Positions 18,056-32,089 of a DNA stretch of 64,000 nucleotides are shown in pieces. The number at the start of each line of letters is the position of its first letter. Within the stretch, counting starts at the first letter, position 1. Source of the stretch: Helianthus annuus. Taxonomy: Eukaryota > Streptophyta > Magnoliopsida > Asterales > Asteraceae. The translations under genes and the position numbers were made by a program. The notes under the pieces were generated by a model that had not been told where the DNA came from, did no database searches, and saw only the letters and a list, made by a program, of their open reading frames with translations. The stretch is taken from the NCBI RefSeq assembly GCF_002127325.2, contig NC_035445.2:86267912-86331911 (forward strand), in the 5' to 3' direction.

Positions 18056-19691
18056 CTACACCTTCGCTGCTTCATCACCACCAGCATCTCCACCTTGATC
18101 CTTCTCAGCATCACCACCTTCCAGCATGGGGATCTCCTCAGCATCATCTTCATCCTCCAGGTCTGCCAGCCTTGCCTTCCAACCTTCAACATCCCACGAG
18201 CTTTTGTCAAAGGAAGGATCCTGAGCTTCCTCGGCCATCTGAAGTTGTATCTTATACATAGCGATTGCCGCGGAGACCTTAGCATCTTGGGTGATCTCCT
18301 GCTTCTCGTTATCCATATCAATCAACCTTTGAGCAGCCTCAGTCTTCATGGCCCGGAGTTCCTTCTCAAGATCTGCTATCTTGAGATCCTTGAGCACGCC
18401 CATTTGTTGAAGGTCGGCAATCTGGCTCTCTTGATCCTCAACATGGCCTAGATAGGTCTCGATCTCGGCAAGTTTCTGCAAAGAAGGGAATAAGGTAAGT
18501 ACAGAACCGGATGATCCTCGAAAGAAACAGAACATACAAACAGGATATTCAAAACGGATGACCAACAGGGGCAGTGATCCTTACCTCATTCACGTAATCA
18601 AGGAATTGCTGACGGAGGAGGGGAAATCCTTGGAGATCTTCAGAGGTTTTCCTCTTTTTTCCCTTGCCCCGGATAGACGCTTTGGGAGCGGATGCTGAAG
18701 GACTGACAGCAGGAGCCTTCTTCTTCTTAGAAGACGTGACATTGGCAAGGTCACTTATCCCAAACATGGAGGCAGATTTAACAGACCTGGCAGATTTTCC
18801 GGCACCTACACAATTCAAAAACAAGATAAGTTCCCTTGTTAAATTAAATACTTTCACATAAAACTTATTTTTTATGAGGATACTTACTTGACATTGTGGC
18901 AGACGCAGAGGATATCTCTTGAGAATCTTGGATAATAATCTGGAAGCTTCGAACTTCAGGATCAAGCTTCTTGAAAGCTAACACTCTCTCTTTGGCAGCA
19001 GGGGTCAACTTTAAGTGAGCAACGGAGATAGCTGCATAAAAAGACAAAAAAAGAAAAGACATCAGTGATCCTCATCATATGAGATAGAACTGATAGTGAT
19101 CCTTCGAGGATCCTCTATCCTACCATGAGTGGCCCATTCCTTGGGCAGATCCTTCCCATCCGGGATGGAATCCCTCTTAACAAAGAAAAATCGACGTTTC
19201 CAGTTGGTATCATTCTTGGTCACTTTGAAAATAGGGTGATCCTCCCCAGCTTTCCGTTTCAGCAGATACCGGTGGGAACCAAACGTAGTAAGATCATAGA
19301 GCTCGGCCAGCTCTGCCATCCCCAGATCAATCCCTTCTTGCTCGATGATCCTCTCGAAGGTATATAGAACCCTCCAGATCATCGGCATAGCTTGGATATA
19401 TGAGATGCCGGTAAGAGAAAAGAAAGATTGGGTGAACATCGGAAAAGGATATGAATACCCAATGAGGAAGGGAGTAGCAGGAAAAGCCACCCAGACATCT
19501 GAGACAAGATCGCTCAAAGCAGTAGGATCAAAGGGTTTGAAAACAACATTCGCTGGGAAACAATGGCGAATCTTGTCTATGTGGATATCAGTAAAGCAGC
19601 ATCTCTCCACGGGAGAATCCTTGATAATTCCCTGGCTCTTTAAGGGACTCTCCTTCTTGGGACTCTTGTGCGGAGAATTACGGAGCAGCAT
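18056..19691 (-). CDS. Spliced antisense extra gene of A (four exons)
   Basis: The exons are 19691-19124, 19031-18888, 18805-18585 and 18475-18056, with the same sizes and phases as in B (568, 144, 221, 420 nt; 450 codons plus stop). All donors and acceptors are GT and AG. The protein differs from that of B only at scattered residues, mostly in the acidic tail (KDQGGDAGGDEAAKV). This open gene contrasts with the frameshifted gag of the same element. A TATA box lies about 150 bp upstream. Role unknown; the antisense RNA would overlap the sense genomic RNA. Confidence 0.85.
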
Positions 19692-20002
19692 ATTTTGAAC
19701 AAAAAACAGAGTAAAAGCACGAAAGAACAGAGCAAAGAAGAGAAAGAAGAAGATGATACCTGATCAAGAGTCTTCAATGATGGTTATAAAGGGAGATACT
19801 TCGAATTTAAATACAAAATGATCCTAACCCTATCTCCTATTTATAATGATGATTTGCAGGGATCGTCACATCAGTGACGTAAATATCACAACGGCTAGTC
19901 CATATGTAACGGCTAGTAACCCGGAGTCGCCCGTTAGAGATAAGCTCAAAACAAAATATAACTCATCTATTTACAATTAACTCCTTATATTTTGGGGGCA
20001 AT

Positions 20003-20720
20003 TGTTGGGGCTGGATTTTACTATAAATGATCCTTATACGTGATCCTGACCAGTGATCCTTGTTTCTTTGGCAGATAGTGATCCTCAGCCAGACTTCAGG
20101 ATCAGGATCATGGGACGATATGGTGATCCTTACACTAACGGTCACTTCCACTTGTTACAAAATTGTTTTGCAGGAACACCTAGCAGGATATGCCCTACAC
20201 ATCATGATCCAGGGACGCGTTTTCACAAATATGGCAAGAGCTAAATTGGAGATAGACGTTGTACCGGATATGGAAACTTAGCTTGATTAATGGGCAGCAA
20301 TTTAGGCTAGATTATCTTTATTTCTAAAGGGGTAATGAGCTGATTAGTGGTCTATCTACCTAAAATAAGTTACCTACACATGTATAAATACCACTCTTCC
20401 TCATTCGGAAGAACACACACGACATACGACACAACTCTCGAACACTTAGACACTCAGTGATCCTTGTACTCAGCTCATTATCATCCGAAGTTGTAACTAC
20501 ATTTTTATTATATTGAAGTTGGTGATCGGTAGTTGCCATCACCCGAGGTTTTTTATGCCGGAGATCATACATTGATCAAGGGCTTTTTCCTCGTATAAAT
20601 CATTGTGTCTTTGTATCTTTATCACAGAAGTGATCCTTTACTTTCATAGCTAACCAAGCATCATACCCCGTTTACATAAAGTTTGGTTACATTATCCTTG
20701 TGTGATTTTTGACCAAAACA
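20003..20720 (+). repeat. 3' LTR of element A (chimeric relative to B)
   Basis: It is 718 bp. Its first 420 or so bases match the LTR of B without a difference that I can see. From about 35 bases after the TATA box it differs clearly and instead resembles the R-U5 of element C (for example ccgaagttgtaacta, gtttacataaag). Confidence 0.93.
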
Positions 20721-21202
20721 GATCCCATATGCTGAGGATAGGATCCTGCCGGCTGGAAATGTGAGCCTGATGTCTGAGTCATTATTGCTGAGCCGAGGTG
20801 CAATCCTTTTGATCCACCCATAAATTGAACGTCTGGGACCTCTGATAGGTGAGAAGTAATCATCGGAGTATCAAAATTCAAAGATTTGGGCATCAGTGGG
20901 GAATGACCCTCTGCCGTTTTCTTTTGTCTTTTGAGATCTCCGATTTCCTTGAGGATCCTGTCATTAGTTTCATCCTGCCGCAGCATACGATCCTTCATCT
21001 GCAAAATCAAAGTAAATATATCACTAGTACTGGGAGCAGAAGAAGTTAAAGCAGAAGAAGATGAAGGTTTAAAGAAAGCAGGAGTTGGTCTCTTCTCAGC
21101 ATTTTTCTGAGATCCCGCTGGTGGTGGAGGCAAAGGTGGAGTGCTCTGAGATGAGTTGACTGCAGACATCGCTGTGGAGCTATTCTTCAACGATGAAGCC
21201 AT
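20721..21202 (-). pseudogene. gag: N-terminal gag fragment of C, cut by element A
   Basis: It reads MASSLKNSSTAMSAVNSSQS and so on up to ...SYPQHMGS, matching residues 1-160 of the other gag proteins. The ATG is at 21202-21200. The reading frame then enters the LTR of A at 20720. No internal stop is seen. Confidence 0.9.
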
Positions 21203-21258
21203 GTAATACTTCGAAATGATCACCAACAGAAAATTTTCTTATGAATGAAGCACCAATT

Positions 21259-21276
21259 GCCCCACGGTGGGCGCCA
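21259..21276 (-). other. Primer-binding site of C (tRNA-Lys)
   Basis: The same 18-base site, on the minus strand, next to the LTR end at 21280. Confidence 0.85.
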
Positions 21277-21279
21277 AAC

Positions 21280-22008
21280 TGTTTTGGTCAAAAATCACAC
21301 AAGGATAATGTAACCAAACTTTATGTAAACGGGGTATGATGCTTGGTTAATTATAAAAGTAAAGGATCACTTCTATGAGAAATATGCAAAGACACAATGA
21401 TTTATACGAGGAAAAAGCCCTTGATCAATGTATGATCTCCGGCATAAAAAACCTCGGGTGATGGCAACTACCGATCACCAACTTCAATATAAGAAAAATA
21501 TAGTTACAACTTCGGATGATAATGAGCTGAGTACAAGGATCACTATAGTTTCGAGTGTCTAAGCGTGTGAGAGTTGTGTTGTGTGTCGTCGTGTGTTCTT
21601 CCAAATGAGGAAGAGTGGTATTTATACAAGTGTAGGTGACCTATTTTAGGTAAAAAGACTAATAATCAGCTCATTACCCCTTTAGAAATAAAAGACAATC
21701 TAGCCTAAATTTCCGCCCTTAAATCAAGCCAAGTTTCCATATCCTTTGCAACGTCTATCTTTGATTAAGCTCGTGCTATAATTGTGAAGACGCGTCCCTT
21801 GATTATGATGCTAAGAGCGTATCCTGCCAGATGTTCCTGCAAAATAATGTTGTATTACACGAAGGTAACTATTAGTATGAGGATCCTTTCAATGGTCCAT
21901 GATCCTGATCCTGAAGTCCTGCTGAGTATCACTGTCTGCCAAAGAAACAAGGATCACTGGTTAGGATCACGTATAAGGATCACGTATGATAAAAATCCAG
22001 CCCTAACA
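21280..22008 (-). repeat. 5' LTR of element C
   Basis: 729 bp, starting (minus strand) TGTTAGGGCTGG and ending ACCAAAACA. It differs from the LTR of D at many sites, so the two are separate insertions. Confidence 0.9.
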
Positions 22009-22204
22009 ATTACGTCACTGAAGTGACATCCCTGCAAATCATGATTATAAATAGGAGATAGGGTAAGGATCGATTTGTATTTAAATTCAGGATATACTCC
22101 CTTTATAATCTCCACCGAAGATTGATCAGGTATTCTTTTCCTTTCTTTCTTCCTTTTCCTGCTCTGTTTTTCTGCTTTTGCTCTGTTTCTGTTCCGCCAC
22201 AAGT

Positions 22205-23839
22205 ATGTTGCTCCGAAATTCTCCCCATAAGGATCACGAGAAGAGCAGTCCCCTGAAAAGCCAAGGGATCATTAAGGACTCTCCTACGGAGAGATGTTGC
22301 TTTACCGATGCTCATGTAGATAGGATTCGTCATTGCTTTCCGGCGGATGCTGTTTTCAAATCCTTCACATCCACTGCTTTGAGCGACTTTGTTTCAGACG
22401 CCTGGGTGATCTTTCCTGCAACTCCGTTTACCATAGGATATTCGTATCCTTTTCCGGCCTTCACCCAATCTTTCTTTTCTTTGACCGGCATATCTTATAT
22501 CCAAGCTATGCCGATGATCTGGAGGGTCTTGTATACCTTCGAGAGGATCATCGAGCAGGAGGGGATTGATTTAGGGATGGCAGAGCTGGCCGAGCTTTAT
22601 GATCTTACCACGTTTGGTTCTCATCGATATTTGCTGAAACGGAAGGCCGGGGAGGATCACCCTGTTTTAAAGGTTACCAAAAATGATACAAACTGGAAGC
22701 GTCGTTTCTTCTTTGTGAGGAGGGATACCCTCCCTAATGGGAAGGATCTGCCCAAGGAGTGGGCCACCCATGGTAGGATAGAGGATCCTGGAAGGATCAC
22801 CATCAGACTTGTCTCTTATGATGAGGATCACTAATGTCTTTCTTTGTTTTTTGTTTATTGTGCAGCTATCTCCATTGCTCATCTTAAGTTAACCCCTGCT
22901 GCCAGAGAGAGGGTTCTAGCTTTCAAGAAGCTTGATCCTGAAATTAGAAGTTTTCAAGTCACCGTCCAAGATTCACAAGAAGTATCCTCCGCATCTGCCA
23001 CTATGTCAAGTAAGTATCCTTATTAAAAAGTAAGTTATATGTAAGATTTTTTAGTTAGTAAGGGAACTTATCTTGTTTTGATTGTGTAGGCGCTGGGAAA
23101 CCTGCTAAGTCTGCCTCCAAGTTCGGGATTGATGAACTTGCCAATGTCAAGTCTTCAAGAAAGAAGACTTCTGTTGCCAGTCCCTCTGCTTCGGCCCCTA
23201 AAGCACCTGTTAGGGGTAAGGGGAAGAAGAGAAAGACTTCTGAGGATCTCCAAGGATTTCCCCTGATCCGACGTCAGTTTCTCGACTATGTCAATGAGGT
23301 AAGGATCATTGCCCATGTTGGTTATCCTTCTCGAGTATCCTGCTTGTGTATTCTGCCTGTATATCCTGCTTCTTTGAGGATCACCTGATCCTGAACTTAC
23401 CTTTTTTTCTCTTTTGCAGAAACTTGCTGAGATTGAGACCTACCTTGGCCATGTCGAGGATCAGGAAAGCCAAATCGCCGACCTCCAACAAATGGGCGTG
23501 TTAAAGGATCTCAAGATAGCCGATCTTGAGAAGGAACTCCGGGCTACAAAGGATGAGGCTGCTCAAAGGCTGATTGACATGGATGGCGAGAAGCAGGAGA
23601 TCATCCAGGATGCCAAGGTCTCTGCCGCAACTGCTATGTACAAGATACAACTACAAATGGTTGCGGAGGCTCAGGATCCTGCCTTTGACAAAAGCTCATG
23701 GGACGTGGAGGGTTGGAAGGCAAGATTGGCAGAGCTGGAGGATGAGGACGAAGCTGAGGAGATCCCAATGCTGGAGGGCGGTGACGCTGACAAGGATCAG
23801 GGTGGAGAAGCTGGTGGTGATGGAGCAGCAAAGGTGTGA
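22205..23839 (+). CDS. Spliced antisense extra gene of D (446 aa, four exons)
   Basis: The exons are 22205-22772, 22866-23009, 23090-23298 and 23420-23839, with GT-AG introns and exact phase (1341 nt). TATAAATA stands at 22046-22053. The domain order is as in A and B: globular exon-1 domain (YPFPAFTQSFFSLTG, NWKRRFFFV), basic linker (GKGKKRK), coiled coil and acidic tail. Exon 3 is 12 nt shorter than in A and B. D is an older, more diverged copy whose gag-pol is broken, yet this gene has no stop or frameshift. Function unknown. Confidence 0.85.
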
Positions 23840-24600
23840 GCTGTTGGATTGGGCGATGATGGATATTTCGAGACTAGGCCGGAGCCCAATTTTTTGAGTT
23901 TGGTAGTGGTTTGTTTGTGGTTGTTGATGTTTGAAACAATTATGGTTTGTAACTTGAACAATAGTTTTTAGGGTTAAGGATCATGGATCCTTTGGACAAT
24001 AGGTAGGATTACAAAAGGTGGAGGGATCCTCTGTTTGGGGGATGAAGCCTTTGTGATCCTGCCGCCTTTAATTTCCTGCACCTGCTAAGACCGCATAGAC
24101 AATGGACACCCTTTGCCAACCCATGTGGACGGGCCACGTTTTGCTGGTAGAAATGTGGGTTGGCAATTTTGACAACTTTTTGAAAGGGTTTAAGATCCTT
24201 TTGTTAATAATATAACTCTAATCTGTCTGGCTTATCTCGTATTGTTATCCTTTATTTATCTTCTTATTTCCCAGTTTTTAGAAACATATTTGTTAGAGTA
24301 ACAAGAGTTGAGCAAACCATGTTTAATAAATTTAGGATATGATCCTAGATCAAATATCCTATCATTGAAAATTTTCAAGGATCATAGTTTTAGTTGTCAA
24401 AGTGTACGGGTTGTTTAGTATAATCAAAATAGTCAAGGATCATACCTGAGGATCCAAGTTAGGATCCTAACCTTTAATCAAGATAACCATAAGTGAAACT
24501 TTAATGGATGATAAGGATTAAGGATCCTTATTTGTTTAACTTCGAGAACCTGAAAAATGGAACATATCTTGGGACTAAGCCAATGTAAAAGATAAATTAG
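23840..24600. other. Spacer of D between antisense gene and tandem repeat
   Basis: Likely 3' untranslated region of the antisense gene; no other gene is seen. Confidence 0.55.
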
Positions 24601-24787
24601 TAGCTGGGGACATGCCCAAAGGATAACTGGGGATGATCTCAAAGGATCACTGGGGACAAGCCCAAAGGATAACTGGGGATGATCCCAAAGGATCACTGGG
24701 GACAAGCCCAAAGGATAACTGGGGATGATCCCAAAGGATCACTGGGGACAAGCCCAAAGGATAACTGGGGACAAGCCCAAAGGATCG
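24601..24787 (-). repeat. Tandem repeat block of element D
   Basis: 46-bp units built of GGGGACAAGCCCAAAGGAT and GGGGATGATCCCAAAGGAT halves; the complement of the A and B repeat. Confidence 0.88.
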
Positions 24788-25112
24788 TATGTAAACTGGA
24801 GTATGGCCCTTACTGGCGACTATCCAAACTTAGTGACATGAAAATGTCAAAACCTTAGCTAACGTGAAAACGTTAGAAACCTTATGAACGGATGTATGGT
24901 ACGTCTACCATTATACGTAGGATCCTGGGTATAGCCAGTACGATGAGGTTGTCAGCCCCGGAAGTGGGTACTGGTCCCAAAGACGTGAACTATATCAGGA
25001 TCATCGTGCGCTGCTGGCGGAAACTGGGGATAATCCCAAGGATAACTGGGGTTGGACACAAGGATCTGCGTTGCTTTTGAAGATCTTTGACGATATGTTG
25101 TAGATACCTGAG

Positions 25113-25216
25113 CTATCATAACTCAAAAGGTTCGTGAGAAGAGGATGAAGGATACAGGATCCTTATCCTTTGGTAAAAAGTAAGTAAACGTAATAGTTTT
25201 AAGATAAAGACATTAC
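25113..25216 (-). other. 104-bp sense intron of element D
   Basis: On the minus strand it begins GTAATGTC and ends TTATGATAG. It has the same length and boundaries as the intron of A, though the sequence has diverged. Confidence 0.85.
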
Positions 25217-25294
25217 CAGAGTAAGGATCACTGACATCACCGGGATCCTCTGAGGATACTTCAATGTAAGGATCACATGCTTGAAGGATCACGT

Positions 25295-28386
<3,092 letters not shown>

Positions 28387-30957
28387 CTATTGCTCCCTTG
28401 GCTTCGAGGTTGGCTTCATGGATGAGGTATAACAATCCTTAGCCTCCTGCTGATCACTGTCGATCTTGATTATTCCCCATGGGCTAGGGAGCTTCACACA
28501 TTGATGGTAGGTGGATGGGACTGCTTTCATATCATGTATCCAAGGCCTGCCAAGGATAACACTGCAACAAGATAGACAGTCAATAACACAAAATTTCTGA
28601 TAATTATGTCATCCTTCCACGTAGATTGGGAGTTTGATGTCCCCCAGAGTTTTCTTCGTTTCTCCACTGAATCCTACAAGCACGGAGGATCTTGGTGTGA
28701 TGTCTGATTCTGGAATACCCATTTTCTTCAGAACATCAAGCTGGATAATGTTCACTGAGCTTCCTCCATCGATAAGGATCCTGCGGACAAAATGGTTAGA
28801 GATAAAGAGAGTAATAACCAAACTATCATGATGAGGATCCTGAATGTTAATGTGATCATCCTCATCAAACGTTATCATCTTCCCCTCTGAGACACTTGAT
28901 GTTCTAATAGGTCTTTCTCCATTATCCATTTTTGACTCCTTTGCATGCCTTTTGGCCGCCGAGAAGGATGTACCACAGATGTCTGATCCTCCGGAAATAA
29001 AGTTGATCACTTGTGCATTTGCCGGAGGTGCTGGAGCCTTTTCAGGGATCCTTTCAGGATCCTGAGTCCTTTGCTTTTTTCTTCCCAACAATTCTTTTAG
29101 GTGCCCCTTGCTTAACAGATATCCAATCTCTTTTCTTAAAGCTATGCATTCTTCAGTTAGATGCCCGAAATCCTCATGGTATGCACACCATTTTGACTTG
29201 TCTTTAGTCCCGGATGGTTTATCATTCTTCCTGGGCCACCTAGCTTTTTCACCTAGATTCTGCATTGCAAGGATTAGTTCATGATTATCAACGGAAAAAC
29301 AATATTCTGAGATTGGAGGATAATCTTCATCATCCTCTTCTTGGTCAACAGCATGCACATTCTGGTTCTCATTTCTATGGTAGGATTTGAATTTGTTGTT
29401 CTTGAAGGAGGATCCTTGCTTCTCCTGTTTTGAGGATCCTACTTGTCTCTCCTGGATCCTCTTGTCATCCTCTAGCCGGATGAACCTGAGTGCCCGAGTT
29501 CTTACTTCATCTAGATTCCTGCATGGTGTCATAACAAGATCATCATAGAATAATGAATCCTTAAGCAGTCCCATTTTGAAGGCTTCAACAGCCGTAGCCA
29601 TATCCAAGTTGGGAATGTCCAAGGATTCTTTACTAAATTTAGTTATATAATCCCTTAATGATTCATTATGACCTTGAGTTACCCTATCTAAATCACTGGT
29701 TAATCTTTCAAATTTTCTACTACAAGAGAATTGGTAAATGAATAAATTAACTAAATTAGCAAATGAAGTAATAGAGTAAGGGGGAAGACTTAGCAGCCAC
29801 TTAAGAGCTGATCCAGTAAGAGTGGATCCAAATCCTTTACATAGGCATGCTTCCTTCAACTTTTCTGGGATAGGATTGATCTCCATCCTCTCCCTGTATT
29901 GTGCTATGTGCTCCTCTGGATCCGTTGTACCATCATACAGCTTCATAGTAGGGATATGGAACCTTTTGGGTACCTCTGCATCACAAATTGGTGGTGCAAA
30001 GCGAGATACCTTGTGGCTTCCATCTGCAATCTCTGGGATAGGCTTGACTACCCCTGGAACACTTGAGATCATATCTTTTAGCTTCTGCAATTCCCTGGCC
30101 ATAGCATGATTGACACCTGTATCCTGCATGAATCCATGGTTAGTGGTAAGATAATTATTTAAAGTGTTACCTCCCATTGAGTTCAAGTTAGTGAATCCAT
30201 ATTGCTGGGATTCAGGGATAACGGAGGGACCAGTGGAAGCAATGGTCTGCATTGGAATGAAGTCCCCTTGATGGACATCTAGACTTCCTGTTTGCAAACT
30301 TTTTAGGGATCCTGGCATCTGGAAGGATCCTGGTATCTGGGATGATCCTGGAACGAAGGAGGATCCTTGAACCTGGGATGATCCTGGAACAAAGGAGGAT
30401 CCTTGACCCTGGGATGATCCTGGAACAAAGTAGGATCCTTGAAACTGCTGTGCTCCCGGATAGGCTCCCGAATTCATGAAGGATCCCATATGCTGGGGGT
30501 AGGATCCTGCCGGCTGAAAGTGTGAGCCTAATGCCTGAGTCATTGCTGTCGATCTGTGGTGCAATCCTCTTGATTCTCCCATAATTTGCACGTCTGGAAT
30601 TCCCGATGGCTGAGAAGTGATCATTGGAGTATCAAAGCTCAAGGATTTGGGCATCAGTGGGGAATGATCCTCTGCCGTTTTCTTTTGTCTTTTGAGATCT
30701 CCAATTTCCCTGAGGATCCTTTCATTAGTTTCATCTTGCCGCTGCATACGATCCTTCATCTGCAAAATCAAAGTAAATACGTCACTAGTACTGGGAATAT
30801 AAGAATTCATAGCAGAAGGAGATGGAGTTTTGGAGTTAGTAGAAGTTGGTCTCTTCTCAGCATTCTTCTGGGATCCTGCCGGTGGAGGAGGCAGAGTGTT
30901 CTGAGACGAGGTGACTGCAGACATCGCCGTGGACATGTTTTTCAATGATGAAGCCAT
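28387..30957 (-). pseudogene. gag-pro: Gag-protease of D with one nonsense codon
   Basis: The ATG is at 30957-30955. Gag is open through the PGSSQ repeats, capsid-like domain, zinc knuckle and protease LIDGGSS motif to a TGA at 28611-28609, where A has TTA (leucine). Beyond it the frame stays open to the UAG at 28387. The only visible lesion is this single base change. Confidence 0.92.
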
Positions 30958-31013
30958 GTAATTCTTTGAAATGATTTCGAACAGAAAGTTTTCTTATGAA
31001 TGAAGCACCAATT

Positions 31014-31031
31014 GCCCCACGGTGGGCGCCA
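31014..31031 (-). other. Primer-binding site of D (tRNA-Lys)
   Basis: Same 18-base site on the minus strand, three bases inside the LTR end. Confidence 0.85.
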
Positions 31032-31034
31032 AAC

Positions 31035-31751
31035 TGTTTTGGTCAAAAATCACACAAGGATAATGCAACCAAACTTTATGTAAATGGGGTATGATGCTTG
31101 GTTTATAAAAAAAGTAAAGGATCACTTTAGTAAGAAATATGCAAAGACACAATGATTTATACGAGGAAAAAGCCCTTGATCAATGTATGATCTCCGGCAT
31201 AAAAAACCTCGGGTGATGGCAACTATCGATCACCAACTTCAATATATCAAAATATGGTTACAACTTTGGATGATAATGAGCTGAGTACAAGGATCACTAT
31301 CGTAATGTGTGTCTAAGCGTGTGAGAATTGTGTTGTGTGTTCTTCCGAATGAGGAAGAGTGTTATTTATACAAGTGTAGGTGACCTATTTTAGGTAAAAA
31401 GACTAATAATCAGCTCATTACCCGTTTAGAAATAAAAGTAAATCTAGCCTAAATTATCGCCCTTAAATCATGCCAAGTTTCCATATCCTTCACAACGTCC
31501 ATCTCCGATTAAGCACATGCCATAGTTGTAAAGACGTGTCCTTTAATTGTGATGCTAAGAGCGGATCCTGCTAGTCATTCCTGCAAAACAACATTAAATT
31601 CAACGAAAGCAACTGTTAGCATGAGGATCCTATGATGGTCCGTGATCCTGATCCTGGAACTCTGCTGAGGATCACTATCTGCCAAAGAAACAAGGATCAC
31701 TGGTTAGGATCACATGTGAGGATCATGTATTGTAAAAATCCAGCCCTAACA
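31035..31751 (-). repeat. 5' LTR of element D
   Basis: 717 bp, TGTTAGGG...ACCAAAACA on the minus strand. It is followed on the right by atacc (31752-31756), the expected target duplication inside E. Confidence 0.9.
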
Positions 31752-32083
31752 ATACCTGCTCATAGTAATCTTTCTACCTCTTCCTGGATAATGGCATTTC
31801 TTTCTGGTGCAAATTTCCTCCTCTTTTGATGGATTGGTTTAACTGACCTGTCAATGCCAAGTTTATGAGTGATAATATCTTTAGATATACCTGTCATATC
31901 CTCATATTTCCATGTAAAGGTAGATTTTCTTCTTTTGAGGAAGGATACAATGTCTTCTTTCATTTGTCCAAGGATCCCTGATCCGATATAGATTTTGGAT
32001 TCAGGATCATCAGGATCCAGGAGGATTTCGTCCACATCCTGCTCTCTTGCCTCCAAGACATCCCTTGGAGGATACTTTAATTG
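31752..32083 (-). pseudogene. pol: N-terminal pol fragment of E, cut by element D
   Basis: MEAREQDVDEILLDP... to ...EEVERLL and a few further residues, matching the first part of pol in A. It stops where D begins, before any RT catalytic motif. Confidence 0.9.
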
Positions 32084-32089
32084 CTATTG
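32075..32089 (-). promoter_or_regulatory. UAG readthrough context of E
   Basis: CAA TAG CAA TTA AAG on the minus strand (TAG 32086-32084). The hexamer after UAG is kept although the next codon differs from A, B and D. Confidence 0.72.

Larger units (their letters stand above)
20721..22008 (-). mobile_element. 5' end of Tat-type retrotransposon C
   Basis: Only the 5' LTR, primer site and the first part of gag are in the window; A cuts the gag, and the rest must lie left of position 1. Right of its LTR is the 3' region of D, ending at gacgtaat without the polypurine tract that normally stands before a 3' LTR. I therefore read this LTR as the 5' end of an element inserted in D, not as the 3' LTR of D. 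Expected duplication: 22009-22013 (attac), partner outside. Confidence 0.78.

Noticed and set aside
21280..22008. This LTR as the 3' LTR of D (tandem LTR-element-LTR array)
   Set aside because: It differs at many sites from the 5' LTR of D, and the polypurine region that should precede a 3' LTR is missing. Not fully excluded without the left flank.
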